NCBI GenBank assembly: GCA_002500135.1
Contig: DLSM01000003.1
Location: forward strand, 37,906-101,905
Origin: Christensenella sp. UBA7862
Lineage (GTDB): Bacteria > Bacillota > Clostridia > Christensenellales > UBA1242
Direction: 5' to 3'
DNA: 64,000 bases
Of the stretch, positions 1-7,215 are shown one piece after another; position 1 is the first letter of the stretch; each line of letters opens with the position of its first letter. Both the position numbers and the translations under genes were made by a program. The notes under the pieces were generated by a model. It was not told where the DNA came from. It was given only the letters and a program-made list of their open reading frames with translations, and made no database searches.

Positions 1-658
1 ACAAATCTGGACGGTTTTTCTTTGTAATTTCAAGTGACTTTTCAAGCCGCCATTTGTCCACTTCCTTGTGATTGCCGTCAAGCAAAACTTGTGGCACTTC
101 AAGCCCTTCAAACTGAAATGGCCTTGTCCATTGTGGATATTCTAAAAGCCCGTCAGAAAATGACTCGTCAGATGTTGTTTCTTCGTTTCCAAGCACATTT
201 GGAATGTATCTTGCAACGCAGTCAACAAGCACCATTGCTGGAAGTTCCCCACCTGTTAGGACATAATCTCCAATGGAAATTTCCTCATCAACACAAAGGT
301 CAACAATTCTTTGGTCAATGCCTTCATAATGTCCACAAACGAGAATTAACTCGTCCAATTTTGCCAGTTCTTCCACTTTTTCTTGTGATAGGACTTTGCC
401 CTTTGGCGACATATAAATTGTGTGTGACTTATCCGTTTTCACGCTTTTTATTGCGTCAAACAGTGGTTGAGGCGTCATAATCATGCCCGCTCCGCCGCCG
501 TAGGAATAGTCGTCACACCTTTTGTTTTTGTCAAGCGTAAAATCTCTTATATTTATAACATTTATTTCGATAAGTCCGTTTTTTTGCGCACGGGACAAAA
601 TGCTGTGATTGAGTGCATCAAACATTTCTGGAAATAATGTTAAAATAGTGATTTTCAC
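1..658 (-). CDS. trmD: tRNA (guanine-N1)-methyltransferase TrmD, 3' end cut by window edge
   Basis: TrmD methylates N1 of G37 in tRNAs reading CNN codons, using SAM, and prevents +1 frameshifting. Reading from a GTG at 658 gives 219 codons beginning MKITILTLFPEMFDAL, followed by the SPOUT-family signatures YGGGAGMIM and LVCGHYEGIDQR and by EISIGDYVLTGGELPA, which belong to the trefoil-knot SAM site. TrmD is normally about 240 residues, so only the last few are missing. The GTG start overlaps the rimM stop (GTGA), the usual translational coupling of rimM-trmD. It closes the ylxM-ffh-rpsP-khpA-rimM-trmD run. Identification is certain; the 3' end is outside the window. Confidence 0.96.
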   Translation of the reverse strand, partial: MKITILTLFPEMFDALNHSILSRAQKNGLIEINVINIRDFTLDKNKRCDDYSYGGGAGMIMTPQPLFDAIKSVKTDKSHTIYMSPKGKVLSQEKVEELAKLDELILVCGHYEGIDQRIVDLCVDEEISIGDYVLTGGELPAMVLVDCVARYIPNVLGNEETTSDESFSDGLLEYPQWTRPFQFEGLEVPQVLLDGNHKEVDKWRLEKSLEITKKNRPDL

Positions 659-1143
659 ACCAACACCTCGTCAAGTTTATTTTTGAAAACAACAATTTTC
701 TTGTTTGCGACATCAACAGATTTTATCACTTCGTTTAGGAAAGGAAAACTTCTAACCCCGCCTTGTTTTAGGATATTTATAATGTAAGCCGAGCCATATT
801 GCTCCACACTTTCAACATATCCCACAAGTTGTTCCGTTTCGTCAACAACGGCACAGTTTTCAAGGTCAGAAATCAAATATTCCCCGTCTTTCACTGGAAT
901 TTGCTCTTTTGGGACAAACAGAGATATATTTCTAAACATTTCTGCTTGCTCGCAATTTGCAATGTCGTCCAAAGTGATGTATCCAAAATCTTTGTAATAT
1001 CTAAACTTCACAACATCGTGGTCGTGACCGTCAATATACACAGCTTTTAGATTGTTCCAAAAGTCAAGGTCATGAACGTAAAGAGAAATTTTCATTTCAC
1101 CACGCAGACCTTGAGGTTTCAAAATTTTTGCTATCTCTATCAT
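655..1143 (-). CDS. rimM: 16S rRNA processing protein RimM
   Basis: RimM is a 30S-assembly factor that binds ribosomal protein S19 and helps mature the 16S 3' domain. The 162-residue product has the typical opening MIEIAKILKPQGLRGEMKI, a beta-barrel RimM N-domain (residues about 1-85) and a PRC-barrel-like C-domain with GEYLISDLENC and FPFLNEVIKSVDV. Length is normal. It lies 4 nt downstream of khpA and its stop overlaps the trmD start, so it is co-transcribed and translationally coupled. Nothing is odd about it. Confidence 0.95.
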   Translation of the reverse strand: MIEIAKILKPQGLRGEMKISLYVHDLDFWNNLKAVYIDGHDHDVVKFRYYKDFGYITLDDIANCEQAEMFRNISLFVPKEQIPVKDGEYLISDLENCAVVDETEQLVGYVESVEQYGSAYIINILKQGGVRSFPFLNEVIKSVDVANKKIVVFKNKLDEVLV

Positions 1144-1147
1144 AATT

Positions 1148-1375
1148 TTACTTTATCTTTAAGATATATTTTTTTGATTGTTTGTGAGAAGCCGAATGCA
1201 AAATTGATCTGATTGCTTGAGCGACCTTTCCATTTTTGCCTATCAGTTTGCCCGTGTCTTGCTGAGCAACCTTAACTTCAAAGACAACTGCTGTTTCGTC
1301 TTCATGCTTTTCAATTTCAATCGCATCTTTGTCGTCAACAAGGCTTTCCACAATAAATTTAAGTAATTCTTCCAT
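1148..1375 (-). CDS. khpA: KH-domain RNA-binding protein KhpA (YlqC)
   Basis: This is a 75-residue single KH-domain protein between rpsP and rimM, the conserved position of KhpA/YlqC in Firmicutes. The GKLIGKNGKVAQAIRSIL segment carries the GxxG loop (IGKNG) that contacts single-stranded RNA. In other Firmicutes KhpA pairs with KhpB and affects cell elongation and RNA stability; that role is taken from the family and not visible here. The ATG is preceded by a GGAG site. Expected length and position, so the call is firm. Confidence 0.92.
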   Translation of the reverse strand: MEELLKFIVESLVDDKDAIEIEKHEDETAVVFEVKVAQQDTGKLIGKNGKVAQAIRSILHSASHKQSKKYILKIK

Positions 1376-1402
1376 ACTACACTCTCCTTATATTGTGGTT
1401 AA

Positions 1403-1705
1403 TTATTTTTTTGCATCTTTTTTCTTTGGAACAATTTTCTTTGGTGTGTATGGTTTTGCGTTTTCAACAATACCAGCTTTGACCAAAAGAGTTCTTGCTG
1501 TTTCGGTTGGTTGAGCGCCATTTTTAAGCCATGTCAAAGTTTTTTCTTTGTCAAGTTTAAGACCGTTTTCTTCAACAAGTGGGTTAAAATATCCAAGGTT
1601 GTCAATAGCCTTGCCATCTCTTGAAGTTCTTGCATCTGCAACAACAACTCTGTAGAATGGGCTCTTTTTGTCCCCTAGTCTTGTAAGTCTGATTTTAACT
1701 GCCAT
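1403..1705 (-). CDS. rpsP: 30S ribosomal protein S16 (bS16)
   Basis: bS16 binds 16S rRNA early in 30S assembly. The 100-residue product opens with [19 protein letters not shown] and continues [20 protein letters not shown], the family signature. The C-terminus is a short lysine-rich tail (PKKKDAKK), slightly longer than the shortest homologues. A GGAG site precedes the ATG. It is preceded by ffh and followed by khpA on the same strand, the standard rpsP operon order. Confidence 0.97.
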   Translation of the reverse strand: MAVKIRLTRLGDKKSPFYRVVVADARTSRDGKAIDNLGYFNPLVEENGLKLDKEKTLTWLKNGAQPTETARTLLVKAGIVENAKPYTPKKIVPKKKDAKK

Positions 1706-1790
1706 TTTTAATTCTCCTTTATTTTATCTATATTGAATATTTTTTTGAAAGCATATTGGCTTGTGCTTTAAAAAAATTGTAAAAAACTAA

Positions 1791-3104
1791 TTAAAATTTA
1801 AATTTCTTCATTCCGCCATTTTTCAATTGCTTCATCATATTCTTTGATTGTTCAAATGACTTTAGAAGTCTGTTGACGTCTTGAATTTGTGTTCCACTGC
1901 CTTCGGCAATTCGCTTTTTCTGACTGCCCTTTATGATGTCTGGATTTTGTCTTTCCTTTGCGGTCATGCTTTGGATAATTGCCTTATTCCTTTCCATTTC
2001 CTTTTCGTCAACGGTTGCGCCTTTAAGTTTGCCGCTAAGCCCTGGTATCATGCCCAAAATGTCGTTTATGTTGCCCATGCTTTTCAGTTTGTCCATTTGA
2101 ACAAGATAATCTTCAAAAGTAAATGAATTTTCTCTAAACTTCTTTTCAAGTTGCTTTGCTTCTTCTTCGCTAACTGCGTTTTGTGCTTTTTCAATAAGTG
2201 TTAGCACATCGCCCATGCCAAGAATTCTTGATGCCATTCTGTCTGGGTAAAATGGCTCAATGTCGCCAAGTTTTTCACCCACGCCGCAAAATTTGATTGG
2301 CTTTTTGACCACTTCTGAAATGGAAAGTGCCACACCGCCTCTTGTGTCGCCGTCAAGTTTTGTAAGGACAACGCCAGTTATGTCAAGTGCTTCGTCAAAA
2401 GTCTTTGCCACATTAACACTTTCTTGCCCATTCATGCTGTCTATTACAAGCAAAATTTCCGTTGGGTTGATATTTTTCTTTAGGTCACGAAGTTCGTCCA
2501 TAAGTTTTTCGTCAATGGAAAGCCTACCCGCTGTATCGACAATCAATGTGTCATACATTTTCTTATTTGCATAGTCAATGGCTTCTTTGCAAGTTTTGGA
2601 AGGGTTTTGTGTGCCGCGCTCAAAAACTTCTGTGTTCACTGCTTTGCCAACCACTTGAAGTTGGTTTATGGCAGCAGGTCTATAGATGTCACACGCAACA
2701 AGCATTGGCTTTTTGCCTTGACTTTTAAGAAGTCCAGCAAGTTTTCCGCACATTGTTGTTTTGCCACTGCCTTGAAGTCCACAAAGCATAATAATTGTAG
2801 GCAACTGGCTTGACACTGCAAGTTTGCTATTAGTTTTACCCATAAGTTCCACCAATTCGTCATTAACAATTTTGACGACTTGTTGACCTGGGGTTAGGCT
2901 TGTAAGAACGCTTTGTCCAAGTGCTTTTTCGCTTACTCTATTAACAAAGTTCTTTGCCACCAAAAAGTTGACATCTGCTTCAAGAAGAGCAACCCTAATT
3001 TCTCTCATGGCTTCTTTAATTTCAAGTTCAGTCAGTTTGCCACGTTTTGTAAGGTGAGAAAAAATGTGATTAAGCCTTAGTGAAAGATTGGAAAACATTC
3101 CCAT
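1791..3104 (-). CDS. ffh: Signal recognition particle GTPase Ffh
   Basis: Ffh binds signal sequences emerging from the ribosome and, with 4.5S/6S scRNA, docks on FtsY at the membrane. The 437 residues show the N-domain helical bundle, the G-domain P-loop GLQGSGKTT (109-117), DTAGR and TKLDGDTRGG, then the methionine-rich M domain with GMGDVLTLIEKA and MGNINDILGMIPG. The C-terminus is shorter than in some homologues (family about 440-450). It is separated by one nucleotide from the ylxM stop, so the two are coupled. FtsY, its receptor, is at 12284-13183. Confidence 0.97.
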   Translation of the reverse strand: MGMFSNLSLRLNHIFSHLTKRGKLTELEIKEAMREIRVALLEADVNFLVAKNFVNRVSEKALGQSVLTSLTPGQQVVKIVNDELVELMGKTNSKLAVSSQLPTIIMLCGLQGSGKTTMCGKLAGLLKSQGKKPMLVACDIYRPAAINQLQVVGKAVNTEVFERGTQNPSKTCKEAIDYANKKMYDTLIVDTAGRLSIDEKLMDELRDLKKNINPTEILLVIDSMNGQESVNVAKTFDEALDITGVVLTKLDGDTRGGVALSISEVVKKPIKFCGVGEKLGDIEPFYPDRMASRILGMGDVLTLIEKAQNAVSEEEAKQLEKKFRENSFTFEDYLVQMDKLKSMGNINDILGMIPGLSGKLKGATVDEKEMERNKAIIQSMTAKERQNPDIIKGSQKKRIAEGSGTQIQDVNRLLKSFEQSKNMMKQLKNGGMKKFKF

Positions 3105-3105
3105 A

Positions 3106-3438
3106 TTACAAAACCTCCAAAATAGAATTTAACTTTGCCTTGATTTGCTCCTTGTCTGCACTGTTGTCAAGAAGTTGAGAGCAATCGGAAATCGTGGATT
3201 TTATTTCTTCAAACTTTTCAAGAAGTTTAAGTTTGCTTTCATAATCCTCAAGTACTCTAAAAGTCCTTTTTACAAGATCGTTGACCGCTTGCCTTGAAAT
3301 ATCAAATTCCTCTGCAATTTCGCTTAGTGAAATGTTGCTATCCAAAAACATACGAAGCATATTCTGCTGTTTCGAAGTGAGCAGTGGCTCATAAATTTCT
3401 GCCAGCAAACTTTTTCTCAAATTATCTTGAATTTCCAT
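3106..3438 (-). CDS. ylxM: YlxM/p13-family SRP-associated HTH protein
   Basis: YlxM is a small HTH protein that in streptococci and Bacillus associates with the SRP and modulates Ffh activity. The 110-residue product has the sigma-like HTH LLTSKQQNMLRMFLDSNISL then SLSEIAEEFDISRQAVNDLV (about residues 17-70), followed by a coiled-coil tail. It directly precedes ffh with one base between them, the conserved arrangement. It is the first gene of the minus-strand run ending in trmD; its promoter should lie in 3439-3521. Confidence 0.9.
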   Translation of the reverse strand: MEIQDNLRKSLLAEIYEPLLTSKQQNMLRMFLDSNISLSEIAEEFDISRQAVNDLVKRTFRVLEDYESKLKLLEKFEEIKSTISDCSQLLDNSADKEQIKAKLNSILEVL

Positions 3439-3521
3439 ATTCCCTCGTAAAGCATTTTTACTTTACAACACAATTATACCCATATTTTCCCTATTGTCAA
3501 GCAATTTTTGAAAATAATTTG

Positions 3522-3604
3522 GGGGCGACAGACAAAACAAAGTTTTGTAGCAAAATCCGAAAGATTTTGCAGAATTTTTCTCTTGGAAAATTCACTGTCG
3601 CCCC
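3522..3604. repeat. Nested palindromic element folding as a four-way junction
   Basis: A 10-bp closing stem (GGGGCGACAG at 3522-3531 with CTGTCGCCCC at 3595-3604) encloses three hairpins: 3532-3548 (7 bp, loop AAA), 3550-3570 (8 bp, loop CGAAA) and 3572-3593 (9 bp with one G-T wobble, loop TCTT). Single A residues at 3549, 3571 and 3594 link them. The element is symmetrical and could fold from either strand. It lies between the trxA terminator and ylxM. It could be a dispersed palindromic unit or a structured leader of the ylxM operon; no function is shown. Confidence 0.75.
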
Positions 3605-3609
3605 GCAAC

Positions 3610-3639
3610 AAAAAAGATTGCATTTTTGCAACCTTTTTT
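3610..3639 (-). terminator. Rho-independent terminator of trxA
   Basis: Stem 3616-3622 / 3627-3633 with a 4-nt loop and one G-U pair, flanked by an A run on one side and a T run on the other, so it could work in both directions. It lies 6-35 nt after the trxA stop on the minus strand. Confidence 0.75.
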
Positions 3640-3644
3640 ATATT

Positions 3645-3965
3645 TTACATTTTTGCCTCAATGGCGGAGATTATTTGTGCTTTTTGGCGAAGTCCAACAA
3701 GTCTATCCACTTCTTCCCCGTTTTTGAAGATAATCATTGTAGGCACGCTCATAACGCCAAATTGTTTGGCAATGTCCATACCTTCGTCAATGTCAAGTTT
3801 ATATATTTTTGCTTTGTCGCCAAGTTCTTCTTGAGTTGTTTCAAGGATAGGTGCAAGCATTTTGCAAGGTCCGCACCAAGTGGCATAAAAATCCACCAAA
3901 ACAAGGCTCTTTGCGTCTTTTATTGTTTTTTCAAAAGTTTCATTGTTCAAATGTTCAAGTTCCAT
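3645..3965 (-). CDS. trxA: Thioredoxin
   Basis: This is a cytoplasmic disulfide reductase. The 106-residue protein has the full thioredoxin fold with the active site WCGPC (residues 30-34), the VDFYATWCGPCK context and the cis-proline loop SVPT. Length is typical. A GGGAGAG ribosome binding site precedes the ATG. It has its own terminator at 3610-3639 and stands alone between hslU and the ylxM operon. Thioredoxin reductase is not in the window. Confidence 0.96.
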   Translation of the reverse strand: MELEHLNNETFEKTIKDAKSLVLVDFYATWCGPCKMLAPILETTQEELGDKAKIYKLDIDEGMDIAKQFGVMSVPTMIIFKNGEEVDRLVGLRQKAQIISAIEAKM

Positions 3966-4050
3966 TTTCTCTCCCTTTGGTCTTTAAAAGTGTTCAATTT
4001 TCAAAGAAATTCTAGCACTTTACAAAATTTTTGTCACGCTAATTTGCCTA

Positions 4051-5361
4051 TTACAAGAAATATTTTCTTAAATCATGTTCCTTATCAAAGTTTTCAAAGG
4101 CTTTTTTGACATACTCTTTGTCAATAACCACTTGTTTTGGCTCGCCACCAGCATTAAAACTTACATCTTCAAGCAAAAGTTCCAAAACTGAATGAAGTCG
4201 TCTTGCCCCCAAGTTTTCGCTTGTTTCATTTTCTTCTTCTGTGTATTTTGCAATTTCTTTCAAGGCGTCTGTCTTAAACACAAGGTCAACTCCGTCAACT
4301 TTCAAAAGTTCCTTATATTGAAGTGTCACCGCATTTTTTGGTTCGGTTAAAATTTTGTAAAACTCTTTTGCAGTCAAGTTGTCAAGGTCAACCCTAATTG
4401 GGAAACGCCCTTGAAGTTCTGGAATAAGGTCTTCCACTTTTGAAACATGGAACGCACCCGCTGCGATAAAGAGAATGTAATCGGTCTTGATTATGCCATA
4501 TTTTGTGTTGACTGTGCAGCCTTCAACAATTGGAAGAATATCCCTTTGAACTCCCTCTCTGCTAACCTCTGGACCATTGCTTCTGCCCGAACTTCCTGCA
4601 ATTTTGTCAATTTCGTCAATAAAGATAATGCCCTCTTGTTCAGCACGTCTAACTGCTTCAGATTTAACTGTTTCAATGTCGATAATTTTGTCACATTCTT
4701 CTTGATTTAATATTTCTCTTGCTTCACGAATTGTAAGTTTTCTCTTTTTCTTTTTGGTTGGGAAAATCCCGCCCATAAGTTCGCCAAAGTTTATTTCCAT
4801 GCCCGCCCCTGGCATCATTTCAAAAGATTTTGGGGCTTCTGCGACGTCCATTTCGATAAACTCATCATCATATTTGCCGTCTTCAATGCCCTTTTGAATA
4901 TGAGTTTTTAGGTCATCTTCATTGGCTGTTGCATCAATAGTTGCTTTTTTTATTGGATAAAGATATTCAAAAAGTCGTTTGTTTACATTTGGAGCAACCT
5001 TTTCCACAACTTCATTATATTTTTCGTCTTTTACAAGGCGGAATGATGCTTCAACAAGGTCACGTACCATGCTTTCAACATCTCTGCCCACATAGCCCAC
5101 TTCTGTGTATTTTGTGGCTTCAACCTTTATGAAAGGAGCCTTAACAAGTTTTGCAAGACGTCTTGCAATTTCTGTCTTCCCAACGCCAGTTGGACCTTTC
5201 ATAATGATATTTTTTGGTGTAATTTCCTCTTGCATTTGCTTTGTAAGTCTGCTTCTTCTGTATCTGTTTCTAAGTGCAATGGCAACAGCCTTTTTTGCAT
5301 TGTCTTGACCTATAATATATTTGTCAAGTTCGGCAACAATTTCTTTTGGTGTATAGTTCAT
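4051..5361 (-). CDS. hslU: HslU (ClpY) AAA+ ATPase subunit of HslUV protease
   Basis: HslU unfolds substrates and feeds them to the HslV peptidase. The 436 residues show the start YTPKEIVAELDKYIIGQDNA, Walker A GPTGVGKT (56-63), pore loop region GYVGRDVES, Walker B IIFIDEIDKIA and the C-terminal tail ending LRKYFL that inserts into HslV. The I-domain is present between the two (roughly residues 110-240). It follows hslV with no gap, forming hslV-hslU downstream of trmFO and topA, as in the Bacillus codY operon; xerC and codY are absent here. Confidence 0.96.
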   Translation of the reverse strand: MNYTPKEIVAELDKYIIGQDNAKKAVAIALRNRYRRSRLTKQMQEEITPKNIIMKGPTGVGKTEIARRLAKLVKAPFIKVEATKYTEVGYVGRDVESMVRDLVEASFRLVKDEKYNEVVEKVAPNVNKRLFEYLYPIKKATIDATANEDDLKTHIQKGIEDGKYDDEFIEMDVAEAPKSFEMMPGAGMEINFGELMGGIFPTKKKKRKLTIREAREILNQEECDKIIDIETVKSEAVRRAEQEGIIFIDEIDKIAGSSGRSNGPEVSREGVQRDILPIVEGCTVNTKYGIIKTDYILFIAAGAFHVSKVEDLIPELQGRFPIRVDLDNLTAKEFYKILTEPKNAVTLQYKELLKVDGVDLVFKTDALKEIAKYTEEENETSENLGARRLHSVLELLLEDVSFNAGGEPKQVVIDKEYVKKAFENFDKEHDLRKYFL

Positions 5362-5898
5362 TTAAACCTCCTCCACAGTTACATGTCCGTTTGTAAACAC
5401 ACATATATCGCTTGTAATCTTGAGTGCTTTAAGTGCAATTTCTTTGGCACTTAGGTCAGTGTTTTCAATAAGCGCACGAGAGGCTGCAAGAGCATAAAAC
5501 TCGCCACTCCCAATGGCCGCCACCCCATATTCTGGTTCAAAAACATCACCATTTCCAGACACATAAAGCAAGTTGTCTTTATCTGCAACAAGCATAAGTG
5601 CGTCAAGTTTGCGGACATATTTGTCGTCCCTAAACCCTATTGCAAGTTCCACAGCACTTCGCATAAGATTTCCGCTGAATTTTTGCAAAAGTTCCTCAAA
5701 TTTTTGTGACAAACTGAATGCGTCAGACGCACTGCCTGCAAAGCCAATGACGACCTTTCCCCCAAAAATTCTTCTAACCTTTACAGCGTTGTTTTTGACA
5801 ATAAACTTTTCGCCAACAGTAACTTGTCCGTCACCGGCTATTGCAGTTTTGCCATTTCTTTTTACAGCCACAATTGTGGTGCTTCTCATTCCTTCCAT
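5362..5898 (-). CDS. hslV: HslV (ClpQ) N-terminal-nucleophile peptidase
   Basis: HslV is the proteasome-like peptidase partner of HslU. The 178-residue product has TTIVAV, AGDGQVTVGE and GFAGSASDAF, the catalytic core of the family. The start ATG at 5898 has a GGAG site and places six residues (MEGMRS) before the catalytic Thr, so processing beyond Met removal would be needed; short pro-sequences of this kind are seen in Firmicute HslV. It lies 3 nt after trmFO in transcription order and abuts hslU. Confidence 0.95.
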   Translation of the reverse strand: MEGMRSTTIVAVKRNGKTAIAGDGQVTVGEKFIVKNNAVKVRRIFGGKVVIGFAGSASDAFSLSQKFEELLQKFSGNLMRSAVELAIGFRDDKYVRKLDALMLVADKDNLLYVSGNGDVFEPEYGVAAIGSGEFYALAASRALIENTDLSAKEIALKALKITSDICVFTNGHVTVEEV

Positions 5899-5901
5899 AA
5901 T

Positions 5902-7215
5902 TTACTCCTTATCTATAATTTTTACAACATTATCTATTTCTTCAAGTGAACGAGCAACAATCTTTTCTCGCTTTAACTTGTTATCTTTAATCTTTTCGCC
6001 AAGTGGGCTGACAATTCCAAAGTTTGCATTCATTGGTTGAAAATTCTTTTGTGGACAAGTGGTTATAAAGTTTGTAATCGCCCCCATAATTGTATTTGAC
6101 GAAAGAGTTACAAGTGGTTCGTTTTTTAAGTAAAGATAAGCATTTATTCCACTCAGTAACCCACTCATTGTGCTTTCCACATACCCCTCAACCCCGCTAA
6201 GTTGCCCCGCTATAAACAAATCTTCTCTTTTTCTTGTTTGAAATGTGTTTTTCAAAACTTGTGGAGCATTTATGTATGTATTTCGGTGCATAACTCCATA
6301 TTTAACAAACTTTGCATTTTCTAGCCCTGGGATAAGTGAAAACACTCGTTTTTGTTCTGGAAAAAGTAAGTTTGTTTGAAAGCCAACAAGATTGTATAGC
6401 CTTTTATCCTTGTCCTCCGGTCTTAATTGCACAACAGCATAATATTTTTCTCCCGTCATTGGGTTATCCAGACCAATGGGTTTCAATGGTCCAAATCTCA
6501 GACTATCCTCTCCCCTTTGAGCCATAACTTCAACAGGCATACAACCTTCAAAAATTTCCTTCTTTTCAAAGTTTTTAAGTTCCACTCTCTGTGCAGAAAT
6601 AAGTTCTTTATAAAAGTTTAAATATTGCTCTTTGTTCATTGGGCAGTTTATATAATCGCCGTCACCCTTGTCATATCTATCTTTTACATACGCCTTTGTC
6701 ATGTCAATGCTATCTCGCTCTACAATAGGGCTTGAAGCGTCATAAAATGACAAGTTGTCTTGCTCCAAAAAGTCCTTTAAATTCTGGCTAAGTTTTCCCG
6801 TTGTAAGTGGCCCCGTTGCGATAATTGTAAGCCCGTTAGGGATACTCTCTATTTCTTCTGTCACAAATTTGATATTTGGCAACTTCTTTATTTCGCCAGT
6901 GACCATTTGCGAAAACTTTTCTCTATCCACAGCCAAAGCATTGCCCGCTGGCACACGACATGCGTTGGCACATCTAAGTATCAAACTATCAAACCTTTCC
7001 ATTTCCGCTTTCAGCAGCCCCGAGGCAGTGGAAATATCCATTGATTTAAGGCTGTTTGAGCAGACAATTTCGGCAAGGTTTTTGTTTGAATGAGCGGGAG
7101 TAAATTTGTTTGGTTTTATGTCATAAAGTGTGACGGATACGCCCCTTTTTGCCAGTTGCCAAGCGGCTTCGCACCCAGCAAGCCCCGCTCCCACAATATT
7201 TACAGCATTATTCAT
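5902..7215 (-). CDS. trmFO: Folate-dependent tRNA (uracil-5-)-methyltransferase TrmFO
   Basis: TrmFO makes m5U54 in the T-loop of tRNA using methylenetetrahydrofolate and FAD. The N-terminus has the Rossmann motif VNIVGAGLAGCEAAWQLAKR, then the GidA-like signatures EIVCSNSLKS, CRVPAGNALAVDR and GQLSGVEGYVES. I place the start at 7215, where AAGGTG lies at good distance, instead of at an in-frame codon 48 nt upstream; this overlaps the topA stop by 8 nt. The product is 437 residues, normal for the family. Confidence 0.94.
   Translation of the reverse strand: MNNAVNIVGAGLAGCEAAWQLAKRGVSVTLYDIKPNKFTPAHSNKNLAEIVCSNSLKSMDISTASGLLKAEMERFDSLILRCANACRVPAGNALAVDREKFSQMVTGEIKKLPNIKFVTEEIESIPNGLTIIATGPLTTGKLSQNLKDFLEQDNLSFYDASSPIVERDSIDMTKAYVKDRYDKGDGDYINCPMNKEQYLNFYKELISAQRVELKNFEKKEIFEGCMPVEVMAQRGEDSLRFGPLKPIGLDNPMTGEKYYAVVQLRPEDKDKRLYNLVGFQTNLLFPEQKRVFSLIPGLENAKFVKYGVMHRNTYINAPQVLKNTFQTRKREDLFIAGQLSGVEGYVESTMSGLLSGINAYLYLKNEPLVTLSSNTIMGAITNFITTCPQKNFQPMNANFGIVSPLGEKIKDNKLKREKIVARSLEEIDNVVKIIDKE

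Noticed and set aside
3384..4109. Long open frame (241 codons) on the plus strand
   Set aside because: It runs antisense over trxA and the ylxM start, lacks a ribosome binding site and has no recognisable protein features.
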